From: Pedobacter chinensis
Lineage (GTDB): Bacteria; Bacteroidota; Bacteroidia; Sphingobacteriales; Sphingobacteriaceae
Direction of reading: 5' to 3'
DNA: 64,000 bases
Assembly: GCF_003339865.1 (NCBI RefSeq)
Contig: NZ_QPKV01000004.1
Span: 248,001 to 312,000 of the forward strand
Positions 36,371 to 45,595 of the stretch are shown one piece after another. The position numbers were made by a program, and so were the translations under genes. The notes beneath the pieces are model-generated. The model searched no databases, was not told where the DNA came from, and saw nothing but the letters and a program-made list of their open reading frames with translations. Within the stretch, counting starts at the first letter, position 1. Each line of letters begins with the position of its first letter.

Positions 36371-38806
36371 TTATTTCTTCTTCCAAAACATCCACCACTT
36401 CCTATTCTCATCATCATAATATCCAGATCCCGAATAACCACTATAATCAGAATAGTAATAAGTGCTGTTGCCGCCTCCACGAGAGTAATCAGTGGTGTAG
36501 TAATTCGAATAAAGGGCATCATCCCCAAAGGCATTTAAAATAATGGCCAAATTACTTAAACCATACTCTCTTGATAAACGTTCAGGGATATTGGCAGCTC
36601 TATGCTGCGATACGCCCGATCGAATGACAAATAAATTAACATCAGAAGACCGGATTAATGGGATGGCATCTGAAACCAATCCGACAGGTGCGGTATCTAC
36701 CAATACATAGTCATAATCTTCCTCCAGCTTTTTTAATAAATCTTTCATGGCCGCTGTATGAAGCAATTCAGAAGGATTTGGTGGTATGGGCCCTGAAGGG
36801 ATAAAATCAATATGATGCACTTCATCGTGCGTTATCACTTGTTCAAGCGTCGCCTGGCCGGAAAGCAATGAACTTAATCCTCTTTTATTGTCGCTTCCAA
36901 AGGCCCAGTGCAATTTAGATTTTCTTAAATCGGCTGCGATGAGTATTACCCTTTTCTCAATCAATGCTAAGGTACTGGCCAGATTGATGGTCACAAAAGA
37001 TTTCCCCTCACCGGAAATTTCTGAAGTAATACAAATAATTTTACTTTCTTTATGACTTGCCAGGAAGCTGAGATTGGTTCTCACAGATCGAACGAACTCA
37101 GCAAATACAGACTTCGGTTTAGACAAAGAAAGGGCCTGTCTGCTGTCCTGATCAATATAATCCGGAAATTTACGAATCACACCGATAATAGGTGTATTGG
37201 TTAAGCCTTCTACGGTTTCTTTATCATAAATATAAGGATTCAGGAAACGTACAAGTAAAATCAATCCAAAACCCGAAGCCAAACCCAACATTAATGCAGT
37301 ACTGTATGCTTTGTTGTCATTTGGAGAAATGGCATAATAGGACGGATAGGCAGGATTCACAATAGATGCTCCGGGAACAATGGCTGCCGCATTCATTTCG
37401 GCTTCCAGTTTTTTCTCTGATAAGTAAGACCGAACCTTATTGTTCACTTCAAAGTTGGTTTGCAATTTCACAAAATTTTGCTCCTTTACCGGTATGGTGC
37501 TTAAGTTTTGGTTAACACCGGCAATTTGACTGTCGATATAGCGAATGGTTTGTTCATTATTGTTTCGCATGCCCTGGATGCTGTTCCGAATGCTCGATTT
37601 TACATTGGCAATTTGTTGTTCAATCTGCTTTACGGGTTGTGATTCTGGTGTGAATTGATTGAGTTTTGCTTCTCTGTTGGCTAAAAGCGTATTCAATTGA
37701 GTGACTAAAGCACCCAAACCACTGCTCAGGTCTCCTTCTAAATCCACACCAATTTCAACTTTGCTGCGATTGTTGTTTACCTGATCTTCCAGCTGCTTGA
37801 TGCCTAATAATTTAATGTTGAGCTCAGTCTTTTGTCTTTCAAAATCAGCAAGTTTGCCAACCGTCATGGAGGTGGAAGAACCCAGGTCAATCATTTTATT
37901 CTGCGTTTTGTAATTGGCTAGCGTGCTGCCCGATTTTCCCGCTTCGGTATTAATGAAACCCAATTGATTATCAATAAAATCAACCGTTTGTCGTGCCGAT
38001 CTTCTTCTTTGAATCACATCATACTTCACGTATTCCTTCATGATGGCATTGAGGATATCAGCTGCGAAAACCGTATTTCCGTCGGTTTGACTCAAACTCA
38101 TCACATTGGTAAAACGAGCCGCCTCTCCAATATTCAACCCACCCATTGCACGTCCGATAAAATCTTCCTTGCTGTTAAATTTAAATTGGTAGACACTATT
38201 TCCCGGGATTTTATCTTTAATTCGAAATGTCATATTGCCCATGTCGATCAACTGCCCATATTGATAAGTCGACTTCTGATGTTCATTTTCAGCAACAGAA
38301 ATCTCAAAATGCTGGTCGTCAACGGCCTTGACAGCATATAATGAACGATCGAAGTTGACGCTATCCTGCTTAATGATTTCGATAACAAAGGGCACGTTGG
38401 GATAAAGTTCAGTAGTGCGCACACGGCCTTTCAAAAAATAACTTACTTTGTAATCTAACGTTTTAACCGCATTGGCAATAACCTCATTGCTGCGAATGGT
38501 AAAGCTTTCTGCCTGTATTTTATCAGTATAGTTATAATTCTGCATCGGCATTTGTCCACCCGTGCCCAATGTAGGGTTGCTTTCTTCAAGTTTCAGAGAT
38601 GCACCAGTTTGATAAATGGGCGGAGTGTACCATAGGTAAAGCCAGGCACCGCATAGCGCAACTGCAACGGTTCCGGCCACCCAATACCATCGGCTTAAGA
38701 ATACCCTGAAAATTTTATAGAAATCAATACTTTGGCTAACAGCCTTTTTCTCTTGCACTAACTCTGTCAATGTATATCGTTTTTTAGAATGTTTAGGACA
38801 AATCAA
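36371..38806 (-). CDS. wzc: Wzc-like chain-length regulator and tyrosine autokinase (BY-kinase)
   Basis: This 811-residue inner-membrane protein has a Wzz domain with a transmembrane helix near residues 40-55, a long periplasmic coiled-coil region and a second helix near 505-525. The cytoplasmic kinase has Walker A SGEGKSF near 598-604, Walker A' AADLRKSK near 626 and Walker B VLVDTAPVG near 702-710. The tail after residue 765 carries eleven tyrosines, the expected autophosphorylation cluster that controls oligomerisation and polymer length. No ATG is available near the 5' end; the frame begins with TTG at 38806, and a second TTG 12 codons later is equally possible. It works with the outer-membrane protein encoded at 39776-40600. 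Confidence 0.9.
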   Translation of the reverse strand: MICPKHSKKRYTLTELVQEKKAVSQSIDFYKIFRVFLSRWYWVAGTVAVALCGAWLYLWYTPPIYQTGASLKLEESNPTLGTGGQMPMQNYNYTDKIQAESFTIRSNEVIANAVKTLDYKVSYFLKGRVRTTELYPNVPFVIEIIKQDSVNFDRSLYAVKAVDDQHFEISVAENEHQKSTYQYGQLIDMGNMTFRIKDKIPGNSVYQFKFNSKEDFIGRAMGGLNIGEAARFTNVMSLSQTDGNTVFAADILNAIMKEYVKYDVIQRRRSARQTVDFIDNQLGFINTEAGKSGSTLANYKTQNKMIDLGSSTSMTVGKLADFERQKTELNIKLLGIKQLEDQVNNNRSKVEIGVDLEGDLSSGLGALVTQLNTLLANREAKLNQFTPESQPVKQIEQQIANVKSSIRNSIQGMRNNNEQTIRYIDSQIAGVNQNLSTIPVKEQNFVKLQTNFEVNNKVRSYLSEKKLEAEMNAAAIVPGASIVNPAYPSYYAISPNDNKAYSTALMLGLASGFGLILLVRFLNPYIYDKETVEGLTNTPIIGVIRKFPDYIDQDSRQALSLSKPKSVFAEFVRSVRTNLSFLASHKESKIICITSEISGEGKSFVTINLASTLALIEKRVILIAADLRKSKLHWAFGSDNKRGLSSLLSGQATLEQVITHDEVHHIDFIPSGPIPPNPSELLHTAAMKDLLKKLEEDYDYVLVDTAPVGLVSDAIPLIRSSDVNLFVIRSGVSQHRAANIPERLSREYGLSNLAIILNAFGDDALYSNYYTTDYSRGGGNSTYYYSDYSGYSGSGYYDDENRKWWMFWKKK

Positions 38807-39775
38807 ATTAAGCTTATAAAGATAAACTCAATTTTTCAAAAGAAATTATTTTTATACGAAATGTTTATATGCTTTTGATGATGAATGTCAATAATGTGCG
38901 TTAAGAACACGGCCAGGCTAGACTTGCACAGTCTTATAATCCATTCTGCCTATCGGCACCTTTCCCCTTAAGGGAAAGGGTTTAGTAAAGAACTGGTTGT
39001 CAAATCCGGCCTCAACGTCATCGCCGCAGCTTTGACATCAATAAATAGCTCCCCTCCCTTTAAGGGGAGGTTGAGGAGGGGGCAAGCCTTGGGTTTTGGC
39101 TACCTTTTTATCAAGAAAAAGGTAGGAGCCCTTCTGGCGGCGAGGAAGCTCCAAATACATTGGTAAAACAGATTGCTTTGTCGTTCCTCCTGGCAATGAC
39201 AATAATGGGAGGGAACACCAATAAAACCACCCCTCCAACGCACTCCCCATCACACCCCCTCCTTAAAACAAGGAGGGGAGTTTCCCTCATGGCGCAACAG
39301 TAAATCCCCGTTACGCATTTATCGGCCTGGGAAATGATGGAAGGAGCAAACGTAAAAGCTCCTTTCCTCCATAAATAGCTCCCTCTCTTCAAGGAGAGGG
39401 CGGGGGGAGAGGTTATCTCTGTCGATGCAAACAAAAGTGATTGGAAATGTACAAATTACCCCTATCCATCAATCGGTATCTTTGCTCTTTAAGGTAAAGG
39501 GTTAGTAAAGAACCACTGGTTATTGAATCCGCCCTCAATGCCATTGCCATAACAGCGAAAGATTTAAGGTTTCCCCCTCCTTAAAACAAGGGTGGAGTTT
39601 CCCTCATGGCGCACCAGCAAATCCCCGTTACGCATTTATCGGCCTGGGAAATGATGGAAGGAGAAAACTTCTATCAATCTTATACAAAATTGTCTGAACG
39701 GATTGTTTCCCCTAATGAACCAATGAACCAATGAACCAATGAACCAATGAACCAATGAACTAATGAACCAACAAA
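38807..39775. repeat. Repeat-filled spacer between wza and wzc, with a copy of the ~365-bp unit
   Basis: From about 38936 the spacer carries a CCTATCGGCACCTTTCCCCT element, a CCCTCCC/GGGAGG hairpin (39052-39075) and one full unit of the 35165-36360 array in the same orientation (about 39085-39435). Degraded pieces of these elements follow up to about 39665. It contains no credible gene. Confidence 0.85.
39714..39772. repeat. 8-bp microsatellite (AATGAACC)n
   Basis: AATGAACC is repeated about seven times, the penultimate copy with one substitution, ending just before the stop of the wza-like gene at 39776. Slippage here would not change the protein but could alter the wza-wzc spacer. Confidence 0.9.
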
Positions 39776-40600
39776 TTACCTCGTAACTGTAAATATCAGC
39801 ACTGCTAAGTTTACCACTACTAATAGCGGCTGCAAAATATTATTCAAACTTTGCAATTTATCACTGGTGGCAGCACTTTTGGTGGGTTGAAGCACGATGA
39901 TATCATGATTTTGGAGCACAAGCTTTTTACTGGCTAAGCTATTGATATCATTTAAATTGACGTAAATCAGTTCAGGATTGGCCCGGTCGCCACGAATAAT
40001 TTTTAAAGTTTTTGGATCGGCAGTTTTGGTAATCCCACCCGCTTCACCTATAATATCAATTAATGTCGTGTTATCCCGTTCCAGTAAAAAATTGCCTTGC
40101 CTGCTAAATTCGCCAAGCAGGGTGACCTTTAAATTTACCACCGATAATTCGATAATAGGATCTTTTAGGAGCTTGTTTTTATATAGTTCCTGGATTTTCA
40201 AAGCGGCCTCCCTTCTGCTTAGTCCTACCACCTCTACTTTGCCAATGGCCGGGAGGTTAACCATCCCATCTGGTTCTACCGGATAAGAAAGTACGTTATT
40301 GATGCTTCCAGTGGCACTATTCTGATTTGCAGTAGTACTGGTATTGGCATTTGTGCTTGCCGTTGCACCGAATTCGAAATTCTGAACATTGCGGATAGCT
40401 AGCTGATCATTAATCCTGATTTTATAATAGGCATCACTAATGCCCTGATCATTGACCACATACACTTGTTTAATGGTGTCGGTAACGATATCTGAAGGGG
40501 CATTGAATAAAGTCCTTTCCTTACGTACTGAGCAAGATGCGAATAACAACAGACAGAAAAATGGTAATAACAGGTATTTGAAATAATGAGGCTCTTGCAT
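39776..40600 (-). CDS. wza: Wza-like polysaccharide export lipoprotein
   Basis: This 274-residue protein has a lipoprotein signal peptide with lipobox LFASC (Cys23). A poly_export domain follows (YKIRINDQLAIRNVQNFEFG, then YPVEPDGMVNLPAIGKVEVV), then an SLBB-type domain (VTLLGEFSRQGNFLLERDNT). A C-terminal hydrophobic helix (LLVVVNLAVLIFTVTR) would span the outer membrane. It forms the export channel that couples to Wzc. A Ser/Thr/Asn-rich insert (TASTNANTSTTANQNSATGS) interrupts the first domain. It is the first gene of the EPS locus in transcription order, with a good promoter at 40641-40671. Confidence 0.92.
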   Translation of the reverse strand: MQEPHYFKYLLLPFFCLLLFASCSVRKERTLFNAPSDIVTDTIKQVYVVNDQGISDAYYKIRINDQLAIRNVQNFEFGATASTNANTSTTANQNSATGSINNVLSYPVEPDGMVNLPAIGKVEVVGLSRREAALKIQELYKNKLLKDPIIELSVVNLKVTLLGEFSRQGNFLLERDNTTLIDIIGEAGGITKTADPKTLKIIRGDRANPELIYVNLNDINSLASKKLVLQNHDIIVLQPTKSAATSDKLQSLNNILQPLLVVVNLAVLIFTVTR

Positions 40601-41134
40601 AATTAGTTTTCCTAAAAATATATAGGATAAGGGTATTGTACAAAAATAAGATTAAAAATGTTTAAAAGAAATGATCTCTCCAAACCCATGTTGATGTATC
40701 AGCCTAAATCGATTATCATTAAACCACATATTCAGTTCATAGAACACTTATTCCCCTTGTATTGAAAATACTGTATATAACACGGGGTCATCTCTGCTAT
40801 AAAATTCAATACAACTAAAAATACTCAATAAGTATTGTCGATATGATTGTTTGTGAGGCTTTTTGGGGAAAATAATACCCGCTCTATTAACAATTCCACA
40901 ATATAAATTCATTACCAATGATCATAAAGCAGCTTGGAATGCTTTTAAAAGCCAGTTTATGAATTATTTGCTTTTTGGTGCCTGACTTGCTTTTAGTTTA
41001 AATAAGACAAGCCATTTAGGTAGTTCAGGTTTTCCTGTTAAGATTATAAGTTTAATTGATTTCCCTTTTAAAATAATTGCACTTAGTTATCAATATCAAA
41101 CTTACCGCTTTTACCACCTTATATTATATGTTAT
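40601..41134. other. Divergent intergenic region between wza and the first sorted-protein gene
   Basis: About 530 bp that must hold promoters in both directions. The minus-strand promoter near 40641 is clear. For the plus-strand gene at 41135 I could not find a convincing TAnnTTTG box. The sequence is AT-rich and lacks the palindromic repeats of neighbouring spacers. Confidence 0.5.
40641..40671 (-). promoter_or_regulatory. Bacteroidota-type promoter for the EPS locus
   Basis: On the minus strand the -7 box reads TATTTTTG (40648 to 40641), a perfect TAnnTTTG. A TTTC lies 19 bp upstream where TTTG is expected at -33. Transcription would start about 35 bp before the wza ATG. Confidence 0.55.
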
Positions 41135-41563
41135 ATGCGAAAGTTAAGTTCATCTACAGCCCTTTTATTTCTTTTGTTGATCTTTAAAAATACCAGGGCT
41201 GAAACCGGATGTGCCATATCATCTACACCTGGAATTGCTACCATAGTTTATACAACCGAGTCACCAGTAGGCTCAGGTAGATATAATAGTCTGGCTACCT
41301 CTATAAGTGGTGCGCTTATTACACCACCACTCTCGCAATGCGGGAATTATTACAAGGAGTTTGTATCAGTAGGCCCATTCAATTCTTGTCGTCATGGGGC
41401 ACTCCCTCCTTATAATGCGTTGGGAGGTTATTTAGTAAACTACATAACTTATTGTCCCATTCCTCTTGATGATTACATTCCCTTGCTTTTCCTCACTACA
41501 GGTAGCTTAGGCTTCTTCATTGTGCGCAACAGAAAAATATCTCTGGTTCAATCTGATCAATAA
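41135..41563 (+). CDS. Four-cysteine sorted surface protein 1 (PID-CTERM-like exosortase substrate)
   Basis: This 142-residue protein has a signal peptide (about 1-22) ending before AETGC. The predicted mature chain has four cysteines, at 26, 69, 85 and 107. CPIPLDDYIP then leads directly into a hydrophobic helix (LLFLTTGSLGFFIV) and a basic tail starting RNRK. That motif-helix-basic layout is the tripartite signal read by exosortases. The core is rich in Ser, Thr, Gly and Tyr and has no recognised domain. After processing at the DDYIP region it would be released or anchored at the surface. Three paralogues follow nearby. Confidence 0.8.
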   Translation: MRKLSSSTALLFLLLIFKNTRAETGCAISSTPGIATIVYTTESPVGSGRYNSLATSISGALITPPLSQCGNYYKEFVSVGPFNSCRHGALPPYNALGGYLVNYITYCPIPLDDYIPLLFLTTGSLGFFIVRNRKISLVQSDQ

Positions 41564-42174
41564 TACCTTTAAAACTTTTGAATGTATTACTTAATTGTAG
41601 GCATTGCCGAATTCCTAATTTATTACCTCTTGATGGAATTGGTAAAGATATCCTAAAGGGTATTGAAACTTTTCCCTTACGGAACAGACACGCACACTAG
41701 GATAAAAAGAAAAAAATACAATAATTAAATAGATGCTTTTTCTGTTAAAATTTTATGTCTTAAATAACAAGCCTTCGTTGATTGGATGAAGAAATAAAAC
41801 ACCTTTTGTTCTGCTTACATATAGCTTTCGGTTTACATAATAATCTTCAAAAGATAAGGTTGTTAAACTTTTTATGAAGTTACAATCGAATATTTCTTCC
41901 GCTTAAGATAAACATTTCCTTCTTAATAACAGACATATTTTATCGATGTCTGTAAAGTAACCATTACAAATTATGTAAATTTTATTATATGCTATACTAA
42001 TTTATTTTGTTTGATAAATGTCATGCGATATTATATGTGTTGTAGTTTTATCAATACTTTTGTGCCATATGACTTTTTATCTGAAAGCCTTTTTAGATCA
42101 TAATTCAGAAAAGAGCTTTTAAAAGATTACTTATGCTTACAAAACTTGATTGGAGCATTGTTTTGTTTAGATAA
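41564..42174. other. AT-rich spacer between sorted-protein genes 1 and 2
   Basis: About 610 bp without a credible gene. I see no strong hairpin or TAnnTTTG box with proper spacing. Long spacers separate each of the sorted-protein genes, so each may be transcribed on its own. Confidence 0.45.
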
Positions 42175-42189
42175 ATGTTCCCGATAAAT

Positions 42190-42603
42190 ATGAAAAAAAT
42201 TGTAACTTTTAATAATTTAAAACATTTAGGTTTTTTATTGTTATATATGTTTTGTTATTCTGCGAAAGCAGAGACTGGATGTATGATAGGTTCTGTTCTA
42301 TATAGAGGAAACGAATTTGGTATTATTGATATTACTTTTAATAATGCCACAATAGTAAATACTTTGCCCTGCGCCCCAAATGACCAGACAACTTATAATG
42401 CCAGAGAGATAACAACTTTAACATTGCCAATTCTGGGTGCTAGACGCTGTAGGATTACTTCAGGGATTTTTGACCCTTACCCAGGTCTTTATAGTAGCTA
42501 TAGTTGGGTTAGATGCTCCATAGATGATTACATTCCTTACTTTCTATTGGGTTTTGGAGGCTTGGGTTTTGTGTTTATTCGGAAACGTAATTTAGCAATT
42601 TAG
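42190..42603 (+). CDS. Four-cysteine sorted surface protein 2 (PID-CTERM-like exosortase substrate)
   Basis: A paralogue of the protein at 41135. From the ATG at 42190 it begins MKKIVTFNNLKHLGFLLLYM with a signal peptide ending before AETGC, the same pentapeptide as in protein 1. An in-frame ATG at 42175 adds five residues and is less like its paralogues. Counted from 42175 the mature cysteines are at 36, 66, 92 and 114. WVRCSIDDYIP is followed by a hydrophobic helix and RKR. It is likely exported by Sec and processed by the exosortase. Sequence between the cysteines is poorly conserved, which suggests a fast-evolving surface protein or a scaffold with a variable face. Confidence 0.8.
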   Translation: MKKIVTFNNLKHLGFLLLYMFCYSAKAETGCMIGSVLYRGNEFGIIDITFNNATIVNTLPCAPNDQTTYNAREITTLTLPILGARRCRITSGIFDPYPGLYSSYSWVRCSIDDYIPYFLLGFGGLGFVFIRKRNLAI

Positions 42604-43407
42604 TTGTGTCCTGATATTTGGTGTTTTTTACGTGATGTGGATAATGCAACTTGTTTATAAATGTTTAAATAACCCTATCCTACCCCATAGTCGGTGGCTC
42701 ACCGACCATGAAAAATACAAATGTAAACAGACACTTGGATAATTGAATTTGAACACTTTTTACCAATAATCATCTGACAAGGATACTTCTCTAGCCATCT
42801 ATCTTTTTTGAATTGACGGTGCCCTTGTTCATCTTGTTCACGATGGTTGTCAATGATTGTACATAGTCAGAATCGATTTTTATCAAAAAGTTCACATCTC
42901 TGTGATCTCGGCTATTTAGTGTAAACTATATGCGTTTTTAAGCCAATAAAGCTTGTGTAAAGAGTTAATTAAGAGTGGCTTGGGGCTAGTTGGGTATGTT
43001 TTGATTATGATGAAAGTATTTTCATTGATAACGTAAACTGACATTGAAAATTGAATTAAATATAATCATCCAGGTAAGTATCATTCCTCAGTCATTTACC
43101 TCAATTTGAAAATTCTGAGCATACACTATTCATTTTGTTCATGATATTTGTCAACGAATATAGACAACTCAAAATCAATTTGTTTCAGCCGAAAACCTCT
43201 TCTTGTTTAATTAATATGCTGATTTTCAGCAATTTATTTTTATTCTTTCTGGATTTATAAATCAGTCGGATCCGTTTTTCTTTTGTCAAATAAAAACTAC
43301 TGCTTTTAAAGCCTTGTAAGTGTTCATAATGTTTTGCAATCTTTGTCCGAAATTGTAGTATTTATAATACTATTTGAATTTTTTTTGATAATTACATTTT
43401 CAATTTT
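42604..43407. other. Long spacer with a hairpin and two diverged copies of a ~140-bp sequence
   Basis: After gene 2 a hairpin GTCGGTG-GCT-CACCGAC lies at about 42690-42706, with CAT and ATG flanks that extend the pairing, followed by AAAAA; it may be a terminator. Two stretches, about 42770-42910 and 43070-43210, can be aligned along their length, for example CATCTTGTTCACGATGGTTG with CATTTTGTTCATGATATTTG. No open frame explains this. They may be relics of a duplicated leader or of a decayed paralogue. Confidence 0.5.
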
Positions 43408-43905
43408 ATGAAAGTTTTTAAAGTTTTTGGTCCCATAGTTCTTTTGTTTTTGTTTTCAGAATATGCTTTTTCAACTCAGGGATGTTTAGTAAATAATACT
43501 TTTTATGTGAGTTATCTTGGTATGATACGAACTACTGACGGTTCGTTTTCAGGGAACAAAAGAGTTTACAATGATAGTGGAGCAAATTACCCTATAAATT
43601 ATTCTGGGAGTGAAAGCTGTAATACAGTACCCGTAAATAGGTACGGCAATGGAGGCCCTGATAGGAACGGAGATTTGTGTTTTGTTATGTCTTCATCCAC
43701 CTACAATTCTTATCCAACATCGGGTGGAGTAAAGATTGCACCTAACTACCCAAGCAGAAATGGTACACTTCAAGATTTTACAATAACCTGCGTAACTTCT
43801 CTTCCACTTGATGATTACATACCTTTTTTAGTCTTATTGACTGGCGTTGCAGGATTTATTTGTGTAAGAAAGGATCGTTTTGCCATAACGCTCATTTCGA
43901 ATTGA
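43408..43905 (+). CDS. Four-cysteine sorted surface protein 3 (PID-CTERM-like exosortase substrate)
   Basis: This 165-residue protein has a signal peptide (MKVFKVFGPIVLLFLFSEYA) followed by FSTQGC, the Gly-Cys expected just after cleavage. Mature cysteines are at 26, 71, 91 and 128; one more (Cys152) lies inside the C-terminal helix. TSLPLDDYIP precedes the helix LVLLTGVAGFICV and RK. The core is rich in Asn, Gly, Ser and Tyr and looks like a flexible or beta-rich, possibly glycosylated region. Two strong hairpins with T-runs lie immediately downstream, so transcription probably ends here. Confidence 0.8.
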   Translation: MKVFKVFGPIVLLFLFSEYAFSTQGCLVNNTFYVSYLGMIRTTDGSFSGNKRVYNDSGANYPINYSGSESCNTVPVNRYGNGGPDRNGDLCFVMSSSTYNSYPTSGGVKIAPNYPSRNGTLQDFTITCVTSLPLDDYIPFLVLLTGVAGFICVRKDRFAITLISN

Positions 43906-43923
43906 GCATTAATTCCTCACTCT

Positions 43924-44008
43924 AGTCATAGCGTCTCGCTATGACTCTTCTATTTTTAGTGTTTCTAGAATTCCTGACTCATTCTAGTCGTAGCGTCTCG
44001 CTATGACT
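43924..44008 (+). terminator. Two tandem hairpin terminators after sorted-protein gene 3
   Basis: AGTCATAGCG-TCT-CGCTATGACT (43924-43946) and a near copy with one changed stem base (43986-44008) are each followed by CTTCTATTTTT. They lie within a duplicated ~62-bp unit that ends in CTAGAATTCC. The second copy has a G:T mismatch at the AGTCG/CTATGACT position, so its stem is slightly weaker. Confidence 0.75.
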
Positions 44009-44136
44009 CTTCTATTTTTGTTTTACTAGAATTCCTTTATCGTATAACATCTATTTTGTAAGACGGGTATTTTTTTGGTTTGTTCATCATCAGAAAAAGA
44101 AATAAAATTTAAAACCATTTCTTTTGTAATTCATTT

Positions 44137-44232
44137 ACCCTAAACCCTAAACCCTAAACCCTAAACCCTAAACCCTAAACCCTAAACCCTAAACCCTAAA
44201 CCCTAAACCCTAAACCCTAAACCCTAAACCCT
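44137..44232. repeat. Heptamer array (CCCTAAA)n, about 13 copies
   Basis: Perfect CCCTAAA repeats run from 44138 to 44232, on the other strand TTTAGGG. The unit equals the plant telomere heptamer, but here it lies between bacterial genes. Its left part supplies the last codons and the TAG stop of the gene at 44217-44945. Degenerate versions of the same text occur in other spacers in the window (28960-29010, 60590-60620). Confidence 0.97.
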
Positions 44233-44945
44233 GTTGATACAATCCCCGCGGGGTGAAATAATTTACCATTTGGGCTATGCTGTATTCGGGACTTACTTTC
44301 AGAAAAAAGTAATGCAACACCGATGATGGCCAGGTTTCCTTCCGGAAAATCATAGGTTAAGCTAATTCCATCAAATACATTGGCATAACGTTCAATGAGG
44401 ATACTTTCAATAGGATAACAGAAGGTGCTCCTCTGCTTCATGTTAAATAAAGCAACGTTAACTTGTAAGGTGCATAAGGTGGTGTTCCTGGGGAATCTAA
44501 TATTTTTAGAGATGGAGAAAGACGGCAAACTTACCTCAATCCCATCCTCATGATAATTTACTATGGGAGTTAGCAGCAAGCTTTTGTCAAGCGGCGAACC
44601 GAGATTAAAATCAAAACCTTCCAGTCTTTTAAAGCTGTTTTGGTTAAAGCTGAAATTGTTATCTGTTTGGATATGCTGGTAAACAATGGTAGAAATAGCA
44701 GAGTTCATTCTGTTTATCATCGCACCATCATAAAACCCTTGATGTAAGGAGCTGAAAGCCATGCGGATTTGCTTCGCAAAAGGACTAATGTATTTTCCAA
44801 AGATGGATGCACTTTTCTTGGTTGCTTCCGTTTGCCGTACACCGCCGACACCAGGTTTCGATTTTACAATCGTTATTTTACCATGCTGACTAAAAACCAG
44901 GTTCCCAATTGAACCTTTTAAATTTTTCCCATCAAATATTGCCAT
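44217..44945 (-). CDS. Conserved hypothetical protein (DUF6266-like start)
   Basis: This 242-residue soluble protein has no signal peptide. MAIFDGKNLKGSIGNLVFSQ, then KITIVKSKPGVGGVRQTEAT, recalls Bacteroidota proteins of the DUF6266 type, which begin with a short glycine-rich segment and a KSKP-like motif; this is a resemblance and not a firm assignment. The rest is predicted to be beta-rich with two cysteines. Function is unknown. The final residues (GFRV) and the stop are encoded by the CCCTAAA heptamer array, so the natural C-terminus may have been replaced by repeat sequence. It is transcribed opposite to the flanking sorted-protein genes and stands alone. Confidence 0.65.
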   Translation of the reverse strand: MAIFDGKNLKGSIGNLVFSQHGKITIVKSKPGVGGVRQTEATKKSASIFGKYISPFAKQIRMAFSSLHQGFYDGAMINRMNSAISTIVYQHIQTDNNFSFNQNSFKRLEGFDFNLGSPLDKSLLLTPIVNYHEDGIEVSLPSFSISKNIRFPRNTTLCTLQVNVALFNMKQRSTFCYPIESILIERYANVFDGISLTYDFPEGNLAIIGVALLFSESKSRIQHSPNGKLFHPAGIVSTGFRV

Positions 44946-45189
44946 AACATTAAATTATAGATAAACAATAAACTGTGGGATGATTGGATATTCAATTAGG
45001 GATCAGGGTAGATTACTTTACCCCATCCTCCTGTTAAAGATAGAACAAAACAACCAAAACTCCACATATTTCTATAAAAACGTGGACTTACCCTGGATTC
45101 ATAGCGGTGTTGTAACCAATAAATTGGTTCTGTAATGAAAGATTCAGGTAATAAACTTCTGCGTTTGCGTATCTTTCCATTGCTGCAAT

Positions 45190-45420
45190 TGGGTTTACGA
45201 TGACTAACAGATTGCTTCGTCGCTCCTCCTCGCAATGACGGTAAACGTTAATGTACCACTGTCCAAGGCAGCGCGAACGCCCGATTTTTCTCCACTCTAA
45301 AAGCTTTGACATCAATAAATAGCTCCCTCCCTTTAAGGGGAGGGTTGGGGAGGGGGTAAGCCTAGGGTTTTGGCTACCTTTTCATCAAGGAAAAAGGACA
45401 AGCCCCGGCGGCAATAAGCC
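45190..45420. repeat. Spacer with dispersed palindromic elements
   Basis: It carries ACAGATTGCTTCGTCGCTCC followed by TCCTCGCAATGACG (45207-45240), the same element as inside the 365-bp units. A CTCCCTCCC/GGGGAGGG hairpin follows (about 45321-45350), then a GGTTTTGGCTACCTTTTCAT segment. It is an isolated mosaic of the same elements as the arrays near wzc. Confidence 0.75.
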
Positions 45421-45543
45421 GCTCCAAAAACTTATACAGCAAACAGATTATCACAAAGCAGAGACAAACCGCTTCCCGCTATTGCTATAAACAGAGAAAA
45501 CCATTCAAAGTCAATCCATTTAATGAATTTATTAAACAGATTC

Positions 45544-45572
45544 TTGGAATCCATAAATATTTCCTACATTCA
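45544..45572 (+). promoter_or_regulatory. Possible promoter of the sorted protein 4 - GT2 operon
   Basis: TTG at 45544-45546 and TACATTCA at 45565-45572 are separated by 18 bp, which resembles the TTG-N19-TAnnTTTG layout with two mismatches in the -7 box. The start would be about 17 bp before the ATG. Confidence 0.3.
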
Positions 45573-45595
45573 ATAAATGATTAACTCAATAGCTT

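Noticed and set aside
36371..36480. Tyrosine-rich C-terminus of Wzc as an unusual feature
   Set aside because: Tyrosine clusters are normal for BY-kinases of this type.
37964..38341. 125-residue plus-strand open frame
   Set aside because: It lies antisense within wzc and shows no family likeness or start context.
44137..44232. Telomere or chromosome end, or plant contamination, suggested by the CCCTAAA array
   Set aside because: The array is flanked on both sides by bacterial genes, one of which ends inside it, and related degenerate text occurs in other spacers here.
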